DNA of 64,000 nt from Pseudoalteromonas haloplanktis ATCC 14393 (GTDB lineage: Bacteria > Pseudomonadota > Gammaproteobacteria > Enterobacterales > Alteromonadaceae): contig NZ_AHCA01000007.1 of NCBI RefSeq assembly GCF_000238355.1, positions 185,283 through 249,282 of the forward strand. The letters run 5' to 3'. The translations under genes and the position numbers were made by a program. The notes under the pieces were generated by a model. That model was not told the DNA's origin. It saw only the letters and a program-made list of their open reading frames with translations, and ran no database searches. This document shows, piece after piece, positions 55,388 to 64,000 of this stretch. Each line of letters begins with the position of its first letter. Positions within the stretch are counted from its first letter, which is position 1.

Positions 55388-55425
55388 ACACTTTTAATCT
55401 CAGCTTTGAGCCCAATTAATAGTAA

Positions 55426-56628
<1,203 letters not shown>

Positions 56629-56654
56629 ATTTTAAAAATTAAAGAGGAAGTACT

Positions 56655-56993
56655 ATGAGTTTATTTATTTCAAATGCCCATGCAAGTGCAGCAGGCGCGG
56701 CGCCAGCCGGTGGTGGTTATGAAATGTTGATCATGTTAGCTATTTTTGGCTTAGTGTTTTATTTCTTAATTTACCGCCCACAGGCTAAGCGTGTTAAAGA
56801 GCATAAAGCGCTTATGAATGCGATGGCTAAAGGTGACGAAGTGCTCACCCAAGGTGGTTTAGTAGGAAAAATTGCTAAAATTTCTGAAGACAAAGATTTC
56901 ATCGTTATCTCTTTGAACGACCAAGCTGAAGTAACGGTACAAAAATCAGCTGTTTCAGCTGTGTTACCAAAAGGCACTATGAAGTCGCTATAA
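56655..56993 (+). CDS. yajC: preprotein translocase accessory subunit YajC
   Basis: 112 residues. One TM (about 23-43, LIMLAIFGLVFYFLIYRPQAKR) followed by the conserved cytoplasmic KGDEVLTQGGLVGKIAKI and an end EVTVQKSAVSAVLPKGT. Associates with SecDF in the inner membrane. AGAGGAAG precedes the ATG. Confidence 0.96.
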   Translation: MSLFISNAHASAAGAAPAGGGYEMLIMLAIFGLVFYFLIYRPQAKRVKEHKALMNAMAKGDEVLTQGGLVGKIAKISEDKDFIVISLNDQAEVTVQKSAVSAVLPKGTMKSL

Positions 56994-57014
56994 TAATTAA
57001 ATAAGGACGCCCAC

Positions 57015-58874
57015 GTGTTAAACAAGTTTCCAGTTTGGAAGTATTTACTTGTTCTAGCTGTGATCGCGATTGGTCTTTTATATGCCTCTCCTAATTTGTA
57101 TGGTCGTGATCCGGCCATACAAATTTCAGGCACTAAAGGCACTGATGCGGATCTCAGTGTTGTAGACAAAGTAAACGCGACCCTCGAAGAGCACAACGTT
57201 ACTGTTAAATCAGTAGTTTTAGAAAACGGCCAAGTATTGATCCGTTTTAAAAACGTTGAAGAACAACTTAAAGCGCAAGATTTATTGCGTGATTCATTAA
57301 GCGAAGATTACATCTCAGCCATTAACATGGCCCCGGCGCAACCTCATTGGTTAAAAGCCCTTGGTGGCAATCCAATGAAATTGGGCTTGGATTTAAGTGG
57401 TGGTGTTCACTTTACGATGGAAATCGACATGGTGACAGCGGTTGATAACGCGCTGGAACAGATGGATCAAGATTATAAAAGTGACCTTCGTGAAGAAAAG
57501 CTGCGTTATCGCACTATTCGTCGTGTAGCAGGTACTGAACGTCTTCGCGTTGAAATGCGTAGTGAAGAAGACAAAGACGCCGCAGAACGCTTTTTACAAT
57601 CACGCTACCCACTACACACTTTCATTGATGATAGCTCAAACGATAATGCATTTTACGCAAGCCTTAGCGACCAAAAGTTAAAAGAAATTCGTGACTACGC
57701 TATTAAGCAAAACGAAACCATTATTCGTAACCGTATCAATCAAATTGGTGTTGCTGAACCAAATGTACAGCGCCAAGGTGCAGAACGCATTATTGTGCAA
57801 CTACCAGGCGTACAAGATACAGCTCGTGCGAAAGAAATTTTAGGTGCAACAGCTACGCTTGAGTTTCGTGAAGTAGACGAAAATGCAGATCCTTCAGCTG
57901 CCGCACAAGGGCGTATTCCACCTGGCACTGAAATGATCATGAGCCGTGATGGGTATCCTGTGGTATTGAAAAAACGCATTATTCTTGAAGGTAGCCACAT
58001 TACAGGTGCGCAATCTGGTGCCGATGAATACCAACGCCCGCAAGTAAGTATCAGCCTTGATAGCAAAGGCGGCGCAAAAATGAATGCCTTTACGAAACGC
58101 GCGATTGGTAAGCGTATGGCAACGGTATTTATTGAGTACAAGCCTTCAGGTAAAACAGACGCAAACGGTAAAGCATTACCACCAATTAAAGTGGAAGAAG
58201 TAATCAACGTAGCAACTATTCAAGCACGTCTCGATCGCTCATTCCGTATTACTGGTATTGATAACCCAGCAGAAGCACATAACCTAAGTTTATTACTGCG
58301 TGCTGGTGCGTTAGTTGCGCCAATTCAAATTGTTGAAGAGCGTACCGTAGGCCCAAGCTTAGGTCAGGAAAACATTGAAGCAGGTATGACAGCCGTAGCC
58401 CTTGGTTTCTTATTCGTACTGATCTTTATGTTGGTTTATTATAAAGGCTTTGGTTTAGTGGCTAATGTTGCCTTAGCAGCTAATTTAGTCCTAATTGTAG
58501 GTGTAATGTCACTGATCCCGGGGGCCGCATTAACGCTACCAGGTATTGCTGGTATCGTACTTACAGTTGGTATGGCTGTTGATGCTAACGTACTTATTTT
58601 TGAGCGTATTCGTGAAGAACTCGCTGATGGTCGTAGCCCGCAACAGGCTGTACATCATGGCTATGACAGTGCCTTTAGTACGATTTTTGATGCCAATATT
58701 ACCACCTTAATCGCTGCAATTATCTTGTTCGCAGTGGGCACAGGTCCGATTGCTGGTTTCGCAGTAACACTTGCGATTGGTATTATCACGTCAATGTTTA
58801 CAGCCATTGTTGGTACCCGTGCGGTGATCAACTTATGTATTGGTGGTAAGCGCATTGATAAGCTGTCAATTTAA
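57015..58874 (+). CDS. secD: protein translocase subunit SecD
   Basis: 619 residues from a GTG at 57015 with AAGGA seven bases upstream. TM1, a large periplasmic P1 domain, then five TMs. Signatures: [58 protein letters not shown], and [17 protein letters not shown]. SecDF uses the proton gradient to pull exported proteins through SecYEG. Confidence 0.98.
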   Translation: MLNKFPVWKYLLVLAVIAIGLLYASPNLYGRDPAIQISGTKGTDADLSVVDKVNATLEEHNVTVKSVVLENGQVLIRFKNVEEQLKAQDLLRDSLSEDYISAINMAPAQPHWLKALGGNPMKLGLDLSGGVHFTMEIDMVTAVDNALEQMDQDYKSDLREEKLRYRTIRRVAGTERLRVEMRSEEDKDAAERFLQSRYPLHTFIDDSSNDNAFYASLSDQKLKEIRDYAIKQNETIIRNRINQIGVAEPNVQRQGAERIIVQLPGVQDTARAKEILGATATLEFREVDENADPSAAAQGRIPPGTEMIMSRDGYPVVLKKRIILEGSHITGAQSGADEYQRPQVSISLDSKGGAKMNAFTKRAIGKRMATVFIEYKPSGKTDANGKALPPIKVEEVINVATIQARLDRSFRITGIDNPAEAHNLSLLLRAGALVAPIQIVEERTVGPSLGQENIEAGMTAVALGFLFVLIFMLVYYKGFGLVANVALAANLVLIVGVMSLIPGAALTLPGIAGIVLTVGMAVDANVLIFERIREELADGRSPQQAVHHGYDSAFSTIFDANITTLIAAIILFAVGTGPIAGFAVTLAIGIITSMFTAIVGTRAVINLCIGGKRIDKLSI

Positions 58875-58883
58875 GGAGCAGGT

Positions 58884-59831
58884 ATGCAAATTTTAAAATT
58901 AGGTGGCAGAACGTTAGCTTTCATGTCACTGCGTAAAGTTGCTATGAGTATCTCTACGTTGCTTATTTTGGCCTCATTCGCATCGTTCTTTGTGAAAGGT
59001 TTAAACTTTGGTTTAGACTTTACCGGCGGTACAGCGGTTGAAGTTGGTTTTGCCCAACCTGCAGATTTAAAGAAAGTTCGCTCGGTACTTGCTGAAAACG
59101 GTTTTGCAGATGCATCGGTACAATTGTTTGGTTCAAGCCAAGAGATTTTAGTACGCTTGGCACCTCGCGGTGATGATGTAAAAGCTGAAGTTATCGGTAA
59201 CCAAGTGATTGATGCACTGAAAAAAGCCGACGACAGCGTGGTAATGCGCCGAATCGAGTTTGTTGGTCCAAGTGTTGGTGAAGACTTAAAAGAGCAGGGT
59301 GGCCTTGCCATGTTAACTGCACTTATCTGTATCTTGATCTACGTTGCATTTCGCTTTGAATGGCGTTTTGCGGTGGGGGCTGTATCGGCCTTGATGCATG
59401 ATGTTATTATTACGCTTGGCTTGTTCTCAGTATTAGGTTTAGAGTTTGACCTAACAATACTGGCTGCAATTCTGGCCGTAATAGGTTACTCATTGAACGA
59501 TACGATCGTTGTATCTGACCGCATACGTGAGAACTTCCGCAAAGTGCGTATTGATGACACCATTGAAATCATTGATATTTCATTAACGCAAACACTTAAC
59601 CGTACCTTAGTAACTTCAATCACCACAATTTTAGTATTGATTGCTTTGTTTGCTTGGGGTGGCCAAACCATTCACGGCTTTGCTACGGCATTGTTATTTG
59701 GTGTGTTTATTGGTACTTACTCTTCAATTTATGTTGCCAGCGCTGTTGCAATTGCAATGGGCGTAAGTAAAGAAGATTTGATCCCAGAAGTCATCGAAAA
59801 AGAAGGCGCAGACTTAGACGCCATGCCATAA
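58884..59831 (+). CDS. secF: protein translocase subunit SecF
   Basis: 315 residues, six TMs. Motifs: GLNFGLDFTGGTAVEVGF, RRIEFVGPSVGEDL, VIGYSLNDTIVVSDRIREN, and LNRTLVTSITTILVLIALF. GGAG is a few bases before the ATG. Nine bases after secD; followed by a terminator. Confidence 0.98.
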   Translation: MQILKLGGRTLAFMSLRKVAMSISTLLILASFASFFVKGLNFGLDFTGGTAVEVGFAQPADLKKVRSVLAENGFADASVQLFGSSQEILVRLAPRGDDVKAEVIGNQVIDALKKADDSVVMRRIEFVGPSVGEDLKEQGGLAMLTALICILIYVAFRFEWRFAVGAVSALMHDVIITLGLFSVLGLEFDLTILAAILAVIGYSLNDTIVVSDRIRENFRKVRIDDTIEIIDISLTQTLNRTLVTSITTILVLIALFAWGGQTIHGFATALLFGVFIGTYSSIYVASAVAIAMGVSKEDLIPEVIEKEGADLDAMP

Positions 59832-59855
59832 GCATAAAGCGAAGTTTACGTTTTT

Positions 59856-59884
59856 AAAAACCGCTCACATTGAGCGGTTTTTTG
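59856..59884 (+). terminator. terminator after secF
   Basis: The stem AACCGCTCA / TGAGCGGTT with loop CAT is followed by TTTTTG. Confidence 0.9.
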
Positions 59885-60041
59885 TTGTCAGAGATTGATG
59901 TCGTAGGTGGGGTTTTAGCCTGCAAAAGATTTAAAAAATTTACTCACAAAGAGGGTAAGGTAAAAGGAGCTAGGGAAGTGACTAGGCTCTAGGATTCATA
60001 GTCTGCAGCTAGCTAAGCATCTTGGTGGTGAACATAAACCT

Positions 60042-60146
60042 GCGCGAGGTAAACTCGCGCCTACGGGGTTGCACCGGTGTTTGCGTTTATTGTAGGCGCG
60101 GCTTTATGCCGCGCGGTTTAAAGACTCATGGCTAAAGCCATTTCCT
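60042..60146. repeat. three REP-like hairpins with GTAGG heads
   Basis: Hairpin 1: GCGCGAG-N5-CTCGCGC (60042-60060), head CCTAC on the right, so minus strand. Hairpin 2: GCGCGGC-N5-GCCGCGC (60096-60114), head GTAG on the left, plus strand. Hairpin 3: ATGGCT-AA-AGCCAT (60128-60141), head CCTAC on the right (60142-60147), minus strand. A GTAG head plus hairpin is the hallmark of REP sequences mobilised by RAYT transposases. Confidence 0.8.
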
Positions 60147-60160
60147 ACGTTCTAAAAACC

Positions 60161-60224
60161 CTAACCTCTAACCTCTAACATCTAACATCTAACATCTAAC
60201 ATCTAACATCTAACATCTAACATC
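60161..60224. repeat. heptamer tandem array, units CTAACCT and CTAACAT
   Basis: Two copies of CTAACCT followed by seven perfect copies of CTAACAT. Same 7-base period as the arrays at 14.2, 26.5 and 63.9 kb, but a different unit. Confidence 0.97.
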
Positions 60225-60394
60225 CAAGTGCAGCTAGGTTCTAGGGAAGTGACTAGGCTCTAGGATTCATAGCCCGCAACCCGCAACTTTTCTTGTTTTT
60301 GCTCGAATTGGCGCTGATGTTAATTATTGCTATTTATGAAACACAATATTTCCTATAATAATTCTTATTGATCAAGAACTGATGTAACAAACTA

Positions 60395-60925
60395 ATGTTA
60401 AAGCCATTTGTAGTCGCTACGAGTTTAATTATGATTAGCGGATGTGATAACAACGTAACAGTTCAACAGCACGAGCATGCGACTAAACCTTCGCCAGTAA
60501 GTGCATTGGAGCAATATCCGCAGCAAGCCAGTGACTTACTAAATAGCATCCGTGCTAAAAAAGATGCAGCCAGTTTAGAGGCTGAATCTGCACAATTAGT
60601 AATTTTATCGCTGGCCTTAATTAAAGAGGTTATCGTTAAGTATCCACAATGTACTGAGTATTTGAATGCGTTAAGTACAGTGGCAACTGCGATTGCTTCA
60701 TTACCATTGATTGAAATTGAAAATGGTTATCATAGTGATGGCAAGTTACCTCCATTTGATGATCCTGTGTGTTATCACGCTAAAGATTTAGTTGTTCACC
60801 CAGCAACGGTACAAGCACATGCGCGCTTAGGGTTAGATGATCAACTCGCTTATCAAAATGCAGAGCTTGATGTTATCGAAGTCTTAGCCCATTTTGAACA
60901 GCTAGAACAAGCATTGGCTGATTAA
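60395..60925 (+). CDS. lipoprotein of unknown function
   Basis: 176 residues. Signal sequence with lipobox MISGC, so lipid-anchored. The mature part is mainly helical (LLNSIRAKKDAASLEAESAQLVILSLALIKEV) and ends in an acidic helix. Two cysteines (PQCTEYL and PVCYHAK) may form a disulfide. No family recognised. The start has no strong Shine-Dalgarno sequence. Confidence 0.75.
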   Translation: MLKPFVVATSLIMISGCDNNVTVQQHEHATKPSPVSALEQYPQQASDLLNSIRAKKDAASLEAESAQLVILSLALIKEVIVKYPQCTEYLNALSTVATAIASLPLIEIENGYHSDGKLPPFDDPVCYHAKDLVVHPATVQAHARLGLDDQLAYQNAELDVIEVLAHFEQLEQALAD

Positions 60926-61013
60926 TTATTAACAGCCACACAGTACTGCCATAAAAATGTCATACGGTCTTGCTACTTTAACCGCCTCTTAATGAAGTTA
61001 TGGGTTAGAAATA

Positions 61014-62786
61014 GTGAGTGTTCAGTTAGGTATATTAGAAAATATCTTAAAAAACAGTGAGATTACCACTTTATTTCAACCCATCTTTGATATTAGCGAG
61101 CAACAAATATTAGGTTATGAAGCACTTAGCCGCGGTCCTAAAAATTGCGTACTGCAAATGCCCAATGCATTATTTAGCGCGGCGGTAAACTTTGATAAAG
61201 TCTCAGAGCTTGAATTACTGTGCCGTTCCAAAGCAATCGAAAACTTTGTTAAACTCAATTTGCAAGGCAAATTATTTTTAAACGTAAGTCCTAAAACGCT
61301 ACTAGATCCATGCCATCCTAAAGGTGAAACATTACACCTTGTTGAGCAATTTGGCTTAGCCGCTAATCGAGTGGTGATTGAAGTGACCGAACAAGAAAAA
61401 GTGGATGATGGATTTTTATTACTGAAAACCATTGCCCACTATCGCAAGCTAGGTTTCTCAATCGCGATTGATGACTTAGGAGCTGGTTACTCCGGTTTAA
61501 AGCAGTGGTCTGAATTATGCCCTGACTATGTAAAAATTGACCGCTACTTTATTGATCATTGTGATGAAAGTGTGGTTAAAAAAGAGTTTTTAAAATCCAT
61601 TATTGAGCTCGCTAAAGTAACTAAAACAGCGGTGATCGCTGAGGGCATAGAGCGGCATGAAGAGTTAAGCCTTTTAGAGGGACTCGGTATTGTTCATGCC
61701 CAAGGCTTTTTGCTTGAGCGGCCAAGTTTGCGACCCAGCTCGGAGTTTAACTCAGCCCAGTTACAACAGTTAAATTTTACCCCAATCACAGATCAGTTTG
61801 AGCAATCAATGGCCATTGGTTGGCTGGCTGTTGAGCAATTATCCATTGGTAGCGAGACCCGCTGCAAAGACGCTCATAATATTTTTGAAAAAGATAAAGC
61901 AATCATTAGTATCGCTGTCGTCAATCAAGATGCGCAACCGATTGGCTTATTACACAAAGATCAACTAACAGAGGTATTTGCAGCCCCGTATGGGCATGCG
62001 CTCTATGACAAGCAGCCAGTGACGGCATTGATGCATAAACAGCCTTTAGTGGTTGATGAAAACCAGCTGCTTGATACCGTGAGCCAGCAGATCACAGAAA
62101 ATGACTTTGATATCCGTCGGCATATTATCATTACGCGTGCCGGGCGATATTTAGGTCTTGCGCCACTTCGCGATATTTTAAAGCACATCACTGAAGAAAA
62201 AATACGTCATGCTCAACACGCTAACCCTCTAACAATGCTGCCGGGCAATGTGGCAATAAATGAAGCGATAGAACACAGATTAAGAGTTAAACATGGCTTT
62301 GCACTTGCTTACATAGATTTGAATCATTTCAAACAGTTCAATGACTTATATGGCTACGCCAGTGGTGACAGCGTTATCAAGTTACTAGCGGATGTAACCA
62401 CGCAGGCATGCAGTAATGTTCCAAGCTTTGTTGGGCATATTGGTGGCGATGATTTTATGGTGGTATTTGATAGTGATAATGCCGAACAGATTTGTAATCA
62501 AATTATTAGTGACTTTGAGCTCAAGTCTCGGGCATTTTTTACACCAGAGCATATTGCCAGTGGGGGGTATTGGGCGACTAACCGTGAAGGTGAAAAGCAA
62601 TTTGTGCCCTTGCTTACTCTGTCAATTGGCGTTGTCGAGCCAGATTTAGAGCAATGTACTAACAGTCATCAAATTGCAGCGTTGGCAACTGATGCCAAAA
62701 AAGAAGCAAAGCGTTACCGCCACAGCTACTTGTTTTTATGCAAACGCCGTGGTCCAGCATTGGCAGTTGTTAGTTTTAATCCGTGA
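61014..62786 (+). CDS. EAL-CBS-GGDEF c-di-GMP protein
   Basis: 590 residues from a GTG at 61014 (confirmed by the frame MSVQLGILENIL). The EAL domain is N-terminal (about 15-245) with intact YEALSRGP, NVSPKTL, VIEVTEQE, DDLGAGYS, VKIDRYF and AEGIE, so phosphodiesterase-competent. A CBS pair (about 265-395) may sense nucleotides. The C-terminal GGDEF domain (about 400-560) has GGDDF, with Asp for the fourth-position Glu, so cyclase activity is uncertain. Soluble. Not in an operon with clear neighbours. Confidence 0.9.
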   Translation: MSVQLGILENILKNSEITTLFQPIFDISEQQILGYEALSRGPKNCVLQMPNALFSAAVNFDKVSELELLCRSKAIENFVKLNLQGKLFLNVSPKTLLDPCHPKGETLHLVEQFGLAANRVVIEVTEQEKVDDGFLLLKTIAHYRKLGFSIAIDDLGAGYSGLKQWSELCPDYVKIDRYFIDHCDESVVKKEFLKSIIELAKVTKTAVIAEGIERHEELSLLEGLGIVHAQGFLLERPSLRPSSEFNSAQLQQLNFTPITDQFEQSMAIGWLAVEQLSIGSETRCKDAHNIFEKDKAIISIAVVNQDAQPIGLLHKDQLTEVFAAPYGHALYDKQPVTALMHKQPLVVDENQLLDTVSQQITENDFDIRRHIIITRAGRYLGLAPLRDILKHITEEKIRHAQHANPLTMLPGNVAINEAIEHRLRVKHGFALAYIDLNHFKQFNDLYGYASGDSVIKLLADVTTQACSNVPSFVGHIGGDDFMVVFDSDNAEQICNQIISDFELKSRAFFTPEHIASGGYWATNREGEKQFVPLLTLSIGVVEPDLEQCTNSHQIAALATDAKKEAKRYRHSYLFLCKRRGPALAVVSFNP

Positions 62787-62902
62787 TTACAAGGCAAGAA
62801 TTCTGATATGTAGTTGTTCTCTTTGGTAAACTACCAGCACTGTTAGCGCTTTATTTAGCTCACTAGAGTGGTTATATATTTAAGTCGATTGTGATTAGTC
62901 AC

Positions 62903-62928
62903 AAAAAAAGGAGCCTTAGCTCCTTTTT
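62903..62928. terminator. terminator downstream of suhB
   Basis: The stem AAAAAAGGAGC / GCTCCTTTTT with loop CTTA and tracts on both sides, between convergent genes. Confidence 0.85.
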
Positions 62929-62947
62929 GAACTTATAGCAGTATCCG

Positions 62948-63751
62948 TTAGCGCAGTAATGCTTCAGTTAACACTGGGCGAATTTCACGAATGATCGCTT
63001 GAGTTAATTTAGGTGAACCACAAATGATGTTACCGCTGTGGTTGTAGTTATTTCCGCCAGCGAAATCAACAATCATACCGCCCGCTTCTTTAACCATTAG
63101 CTCACCAGCAGCAGAAGTCCAAGGTTTTAAACCAATCTCAAAGAAGCCATCAATGCGCCCTGCAGCAACATAAGCCATGTCTAATGCAGAGCTGCCTGCA
63201 CGGCGAATATCAGCTGTATGAACAAACAATGCCTTGAATGCTTCAGTATACGCATCCATATGATGTTTGTTTTTGAATGGGAAACCAGTCGCAAGTACAG
63301 TACCAGAAAGCACAGTAGTTTTACTTACACGAAGACGTTTACTGTTTAACTGAGCGCCTTGACCACGAGAAGCAGTAAAAAGCTCACCACGAATTGGGTC
63401 ATAGATAACTGCTTGGTCTAAACGACCTTTAACTTTAAGAGCGATAGAGATCGCATAATGAGGAATGCCTTTGATGAAGTTGGTTGTGCCATCAATAGGA
63501 TCTACAATCCATTGGTAATCTGCATCCTTGCCTTTGTGCTCACCTAACTCTTCACCCACGATAGAGTGAGTTGGGTAAGATTGTAAAATAGTGTCACGGA
63601 TTACGGCTTCAGCTTCTTTATCAATATTAGTAACTAAATCGTTAGTACCTTTTTGTTGTACTTCAACTTTTGATAAATCTTCGCCAGCGCGAAGTAAAAT
63701 TTTGCCTGCGTTACGCGCAGCGCGAACCGCAATGTTTAACATTGGATGCAT
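62948..63751 (-). CDS. suhB: SuhB, inositol monophosphatase family, with altered motif 2
   Basis: 267 residues. In Escherichia coli SuhB is both an inositol-1-phosphatase and a rRNA antitermination factor. The start HPMLNIAVRAARNAGKILL matches the family, and motif 1 is intact (EELGEHK and VDPIDGTTNFIKGIPHYA). Motif 2 normally reads PWDxAAGE with a metal-binding Asp; here it reads PWTSAAGE, the codon being ACT. The rest (EAGGMIVDFAGGNNY) is normal. Phosphatase activity is therefore questionable, while the antitermination role may persist. Confidence 0.95.
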   Translation of the reverse strand: MHPMLNIAVRAARNAGKILLRAGEDLSKVEVQQKGTNDLVTNIDKEAEAVIRDTILQSYPTHSIVGEELGEHKGKDADYQWIVDPIDGTTNFIKGIPHYAISIALKVKGRLDQAVIYDPIRGELFTASRGQGAQLNSKRLRVSKTTVLSGTVLATGFPFKNKHHMDAYTEAFKALFVHTADIRRAGSSALDMAYVAAGRIDGFFEIGLKPWTSAAGELMVKEAGGMIVDFAGGNNYNHSGNIICGSPKLTQAIIREIRPVLTEALLR

Positions 63752-63910
63752 GGTGTTACCTTTGGGTTGTAAAAGAACGTTTATATATTTCTATATATTT
63801 CAGCCGGCGTATTCTAGCGATTTTTGCCACAAAGTAAACAATAAACCCCAAATAGTTTTGAGTGTTTTTTATACTGACTTGAGTTGTAAGGTAAAAGTTG
63901 TAGATTTTTT

Positions 63911-63954
63911 CCGTCAGCCGTCAGCCGTCAGCCGTCAGCCGTCAGCCGTCAGCC
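63911..63954. repeat. heptamer tandem array, unit CCGTCAG
   Basis: About 6.3 perfect copies of CCGTCAG upstream of suhB, near the window end. A reading frame through it (QPSAVS repeats) is spurious. The 249 bases from suhB to the window end show no other gene. Confidence 0.97.
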
Positions 63955-64000
63955 TAAGACAAATTCGTCTTGACACCTAAGTTAATATGAGCAAAATTTT

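Larger units (their letters stand above)
59970..60290. repeat. composite repeat island
   Basis: The 563-base gap between secF and the next lipoprotein gene holds a nested set of repeats. An exact 32-base direct repeat beginning CTAGGGAAGTGACTAGG occurs at 59970-60001 and 60241-60272. Between the copies lie three REP-like hairpins and a heptamer array. Just before the second copy is AGGTTCTAGGG, the exact complement of the array unit at 26540-26550. Just after it is a doubled heptamer CCCGCAA (60274-60287). No open frame is seen. Confidence 0.9.

Noticed and set aside
63591..63980. Plus-strand open frame of 129 codons covering the suhB start and CCGTCAG array
   Set aside because: Antisense to suhB; its tail is a translation of the repeat.
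63970..64000. Promoter TTGACA and a start codon ATGAGCAAAATT at the window edge
   Set aside because: Only four codons are visible and no -10 or ribosome binding site is clear, so a gene cannot be supported.

Overview
The window looks like a piece of chromosome from a marine gammaproteobacterium of the Alteromonadales, most likely Pseudoalteromonas or a close relative. This is inferred from moderate-to-low G+C (by eye), gene sets such as queA-tgt-yajC-secD-secF, zapA next to a small coiled-coil partner, ppk-ppx, pstCAB-phoU with oversized permeases, the number of c-di-GMP proteins, and GTAGG-headed REP-like repeats. No database search was possible. No prophage, CRISPR array, rRNA operon or replication origin was seen.

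Layout. 1-2.3 kb: end of proB and complete proA (proline synthesis). 2.3-8.3 kb: a minus-strand three-gene signalling unit, made of a periplasmic solute-binding protein, a histidine kinase with HAMP and Hpt domains, and a REC-PAS-GGDEF-EAL regulator. 8.5 kb: an isolated tRNA-Ala(TGC) with a clear promoter. 8.7-12 kb: a small lipoprotein, a ProXp-ala-type editing factor, an MFS exporter, a DUF2058 protein and a cytochrome c. 12.1-17.9 kb: four sugar-acid-type enzymes (class II aldolase, enolase-superfamily dehydratase, COG3618 amidohydrolase, SDR) split by a heptamer repeat array, a lipoprotein and an S41 protease. 17.9-24.3 kb: slyD, mltD, an MBL hydrolase, zapA and partner, rlmJ, a META lipoprotein and a PhnA-like protein. 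24.6-26.5 kb: an EAL-HDOD protein and a PqiA-like protein.

26.6-33.3 kb: a copper/silver efflux operon: a His/Met-rich exported protein, CusC, CusB (carrying two CusF-like domains) and CusA. 33.4-35.7 kb is a mobile patch: a Y1/HUH (RAYT-like) transposase with inverted AGGACAGGCA ends, a four-helix-type protein, and a 268-bp MITE-like element. 35.7-48 kb is a phosphate hub: ppk-ppx and pstCAB-phoU, each behind a Pho box with a -10 at ten bases, then a PhoU-like DUF47 protein and a Pit transporter. oxyR follows, then an ECF sigma operon with two unrecognised partners. 51.6-54.1 kb: a large GGDEF-EAL protein. 54.3-59.8 kb: queA, tgt, yajC, secD, secF. 59.8-60.3 kb: a composite of REP hairpins, heptamers and a 32-bp direct repeat. 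The window ends with a lipoprotein, an EAL-CBS-GGDEF protein and suhB.

The most unusual signals are: (1) four separate intergenic arrays with a 7-bp period but different unit sequences, one of them directly in front of the copper operon; (2) the binding protein / Hpt kinase / c-di-GMP regulator unit; (3) a SuhB whose motif-2 aspartate is replaced by threonine; (4) the ECF sigma operon with coiled-coil partners; and (5) a MITE that appears to have landed between a gene and its own terminator.
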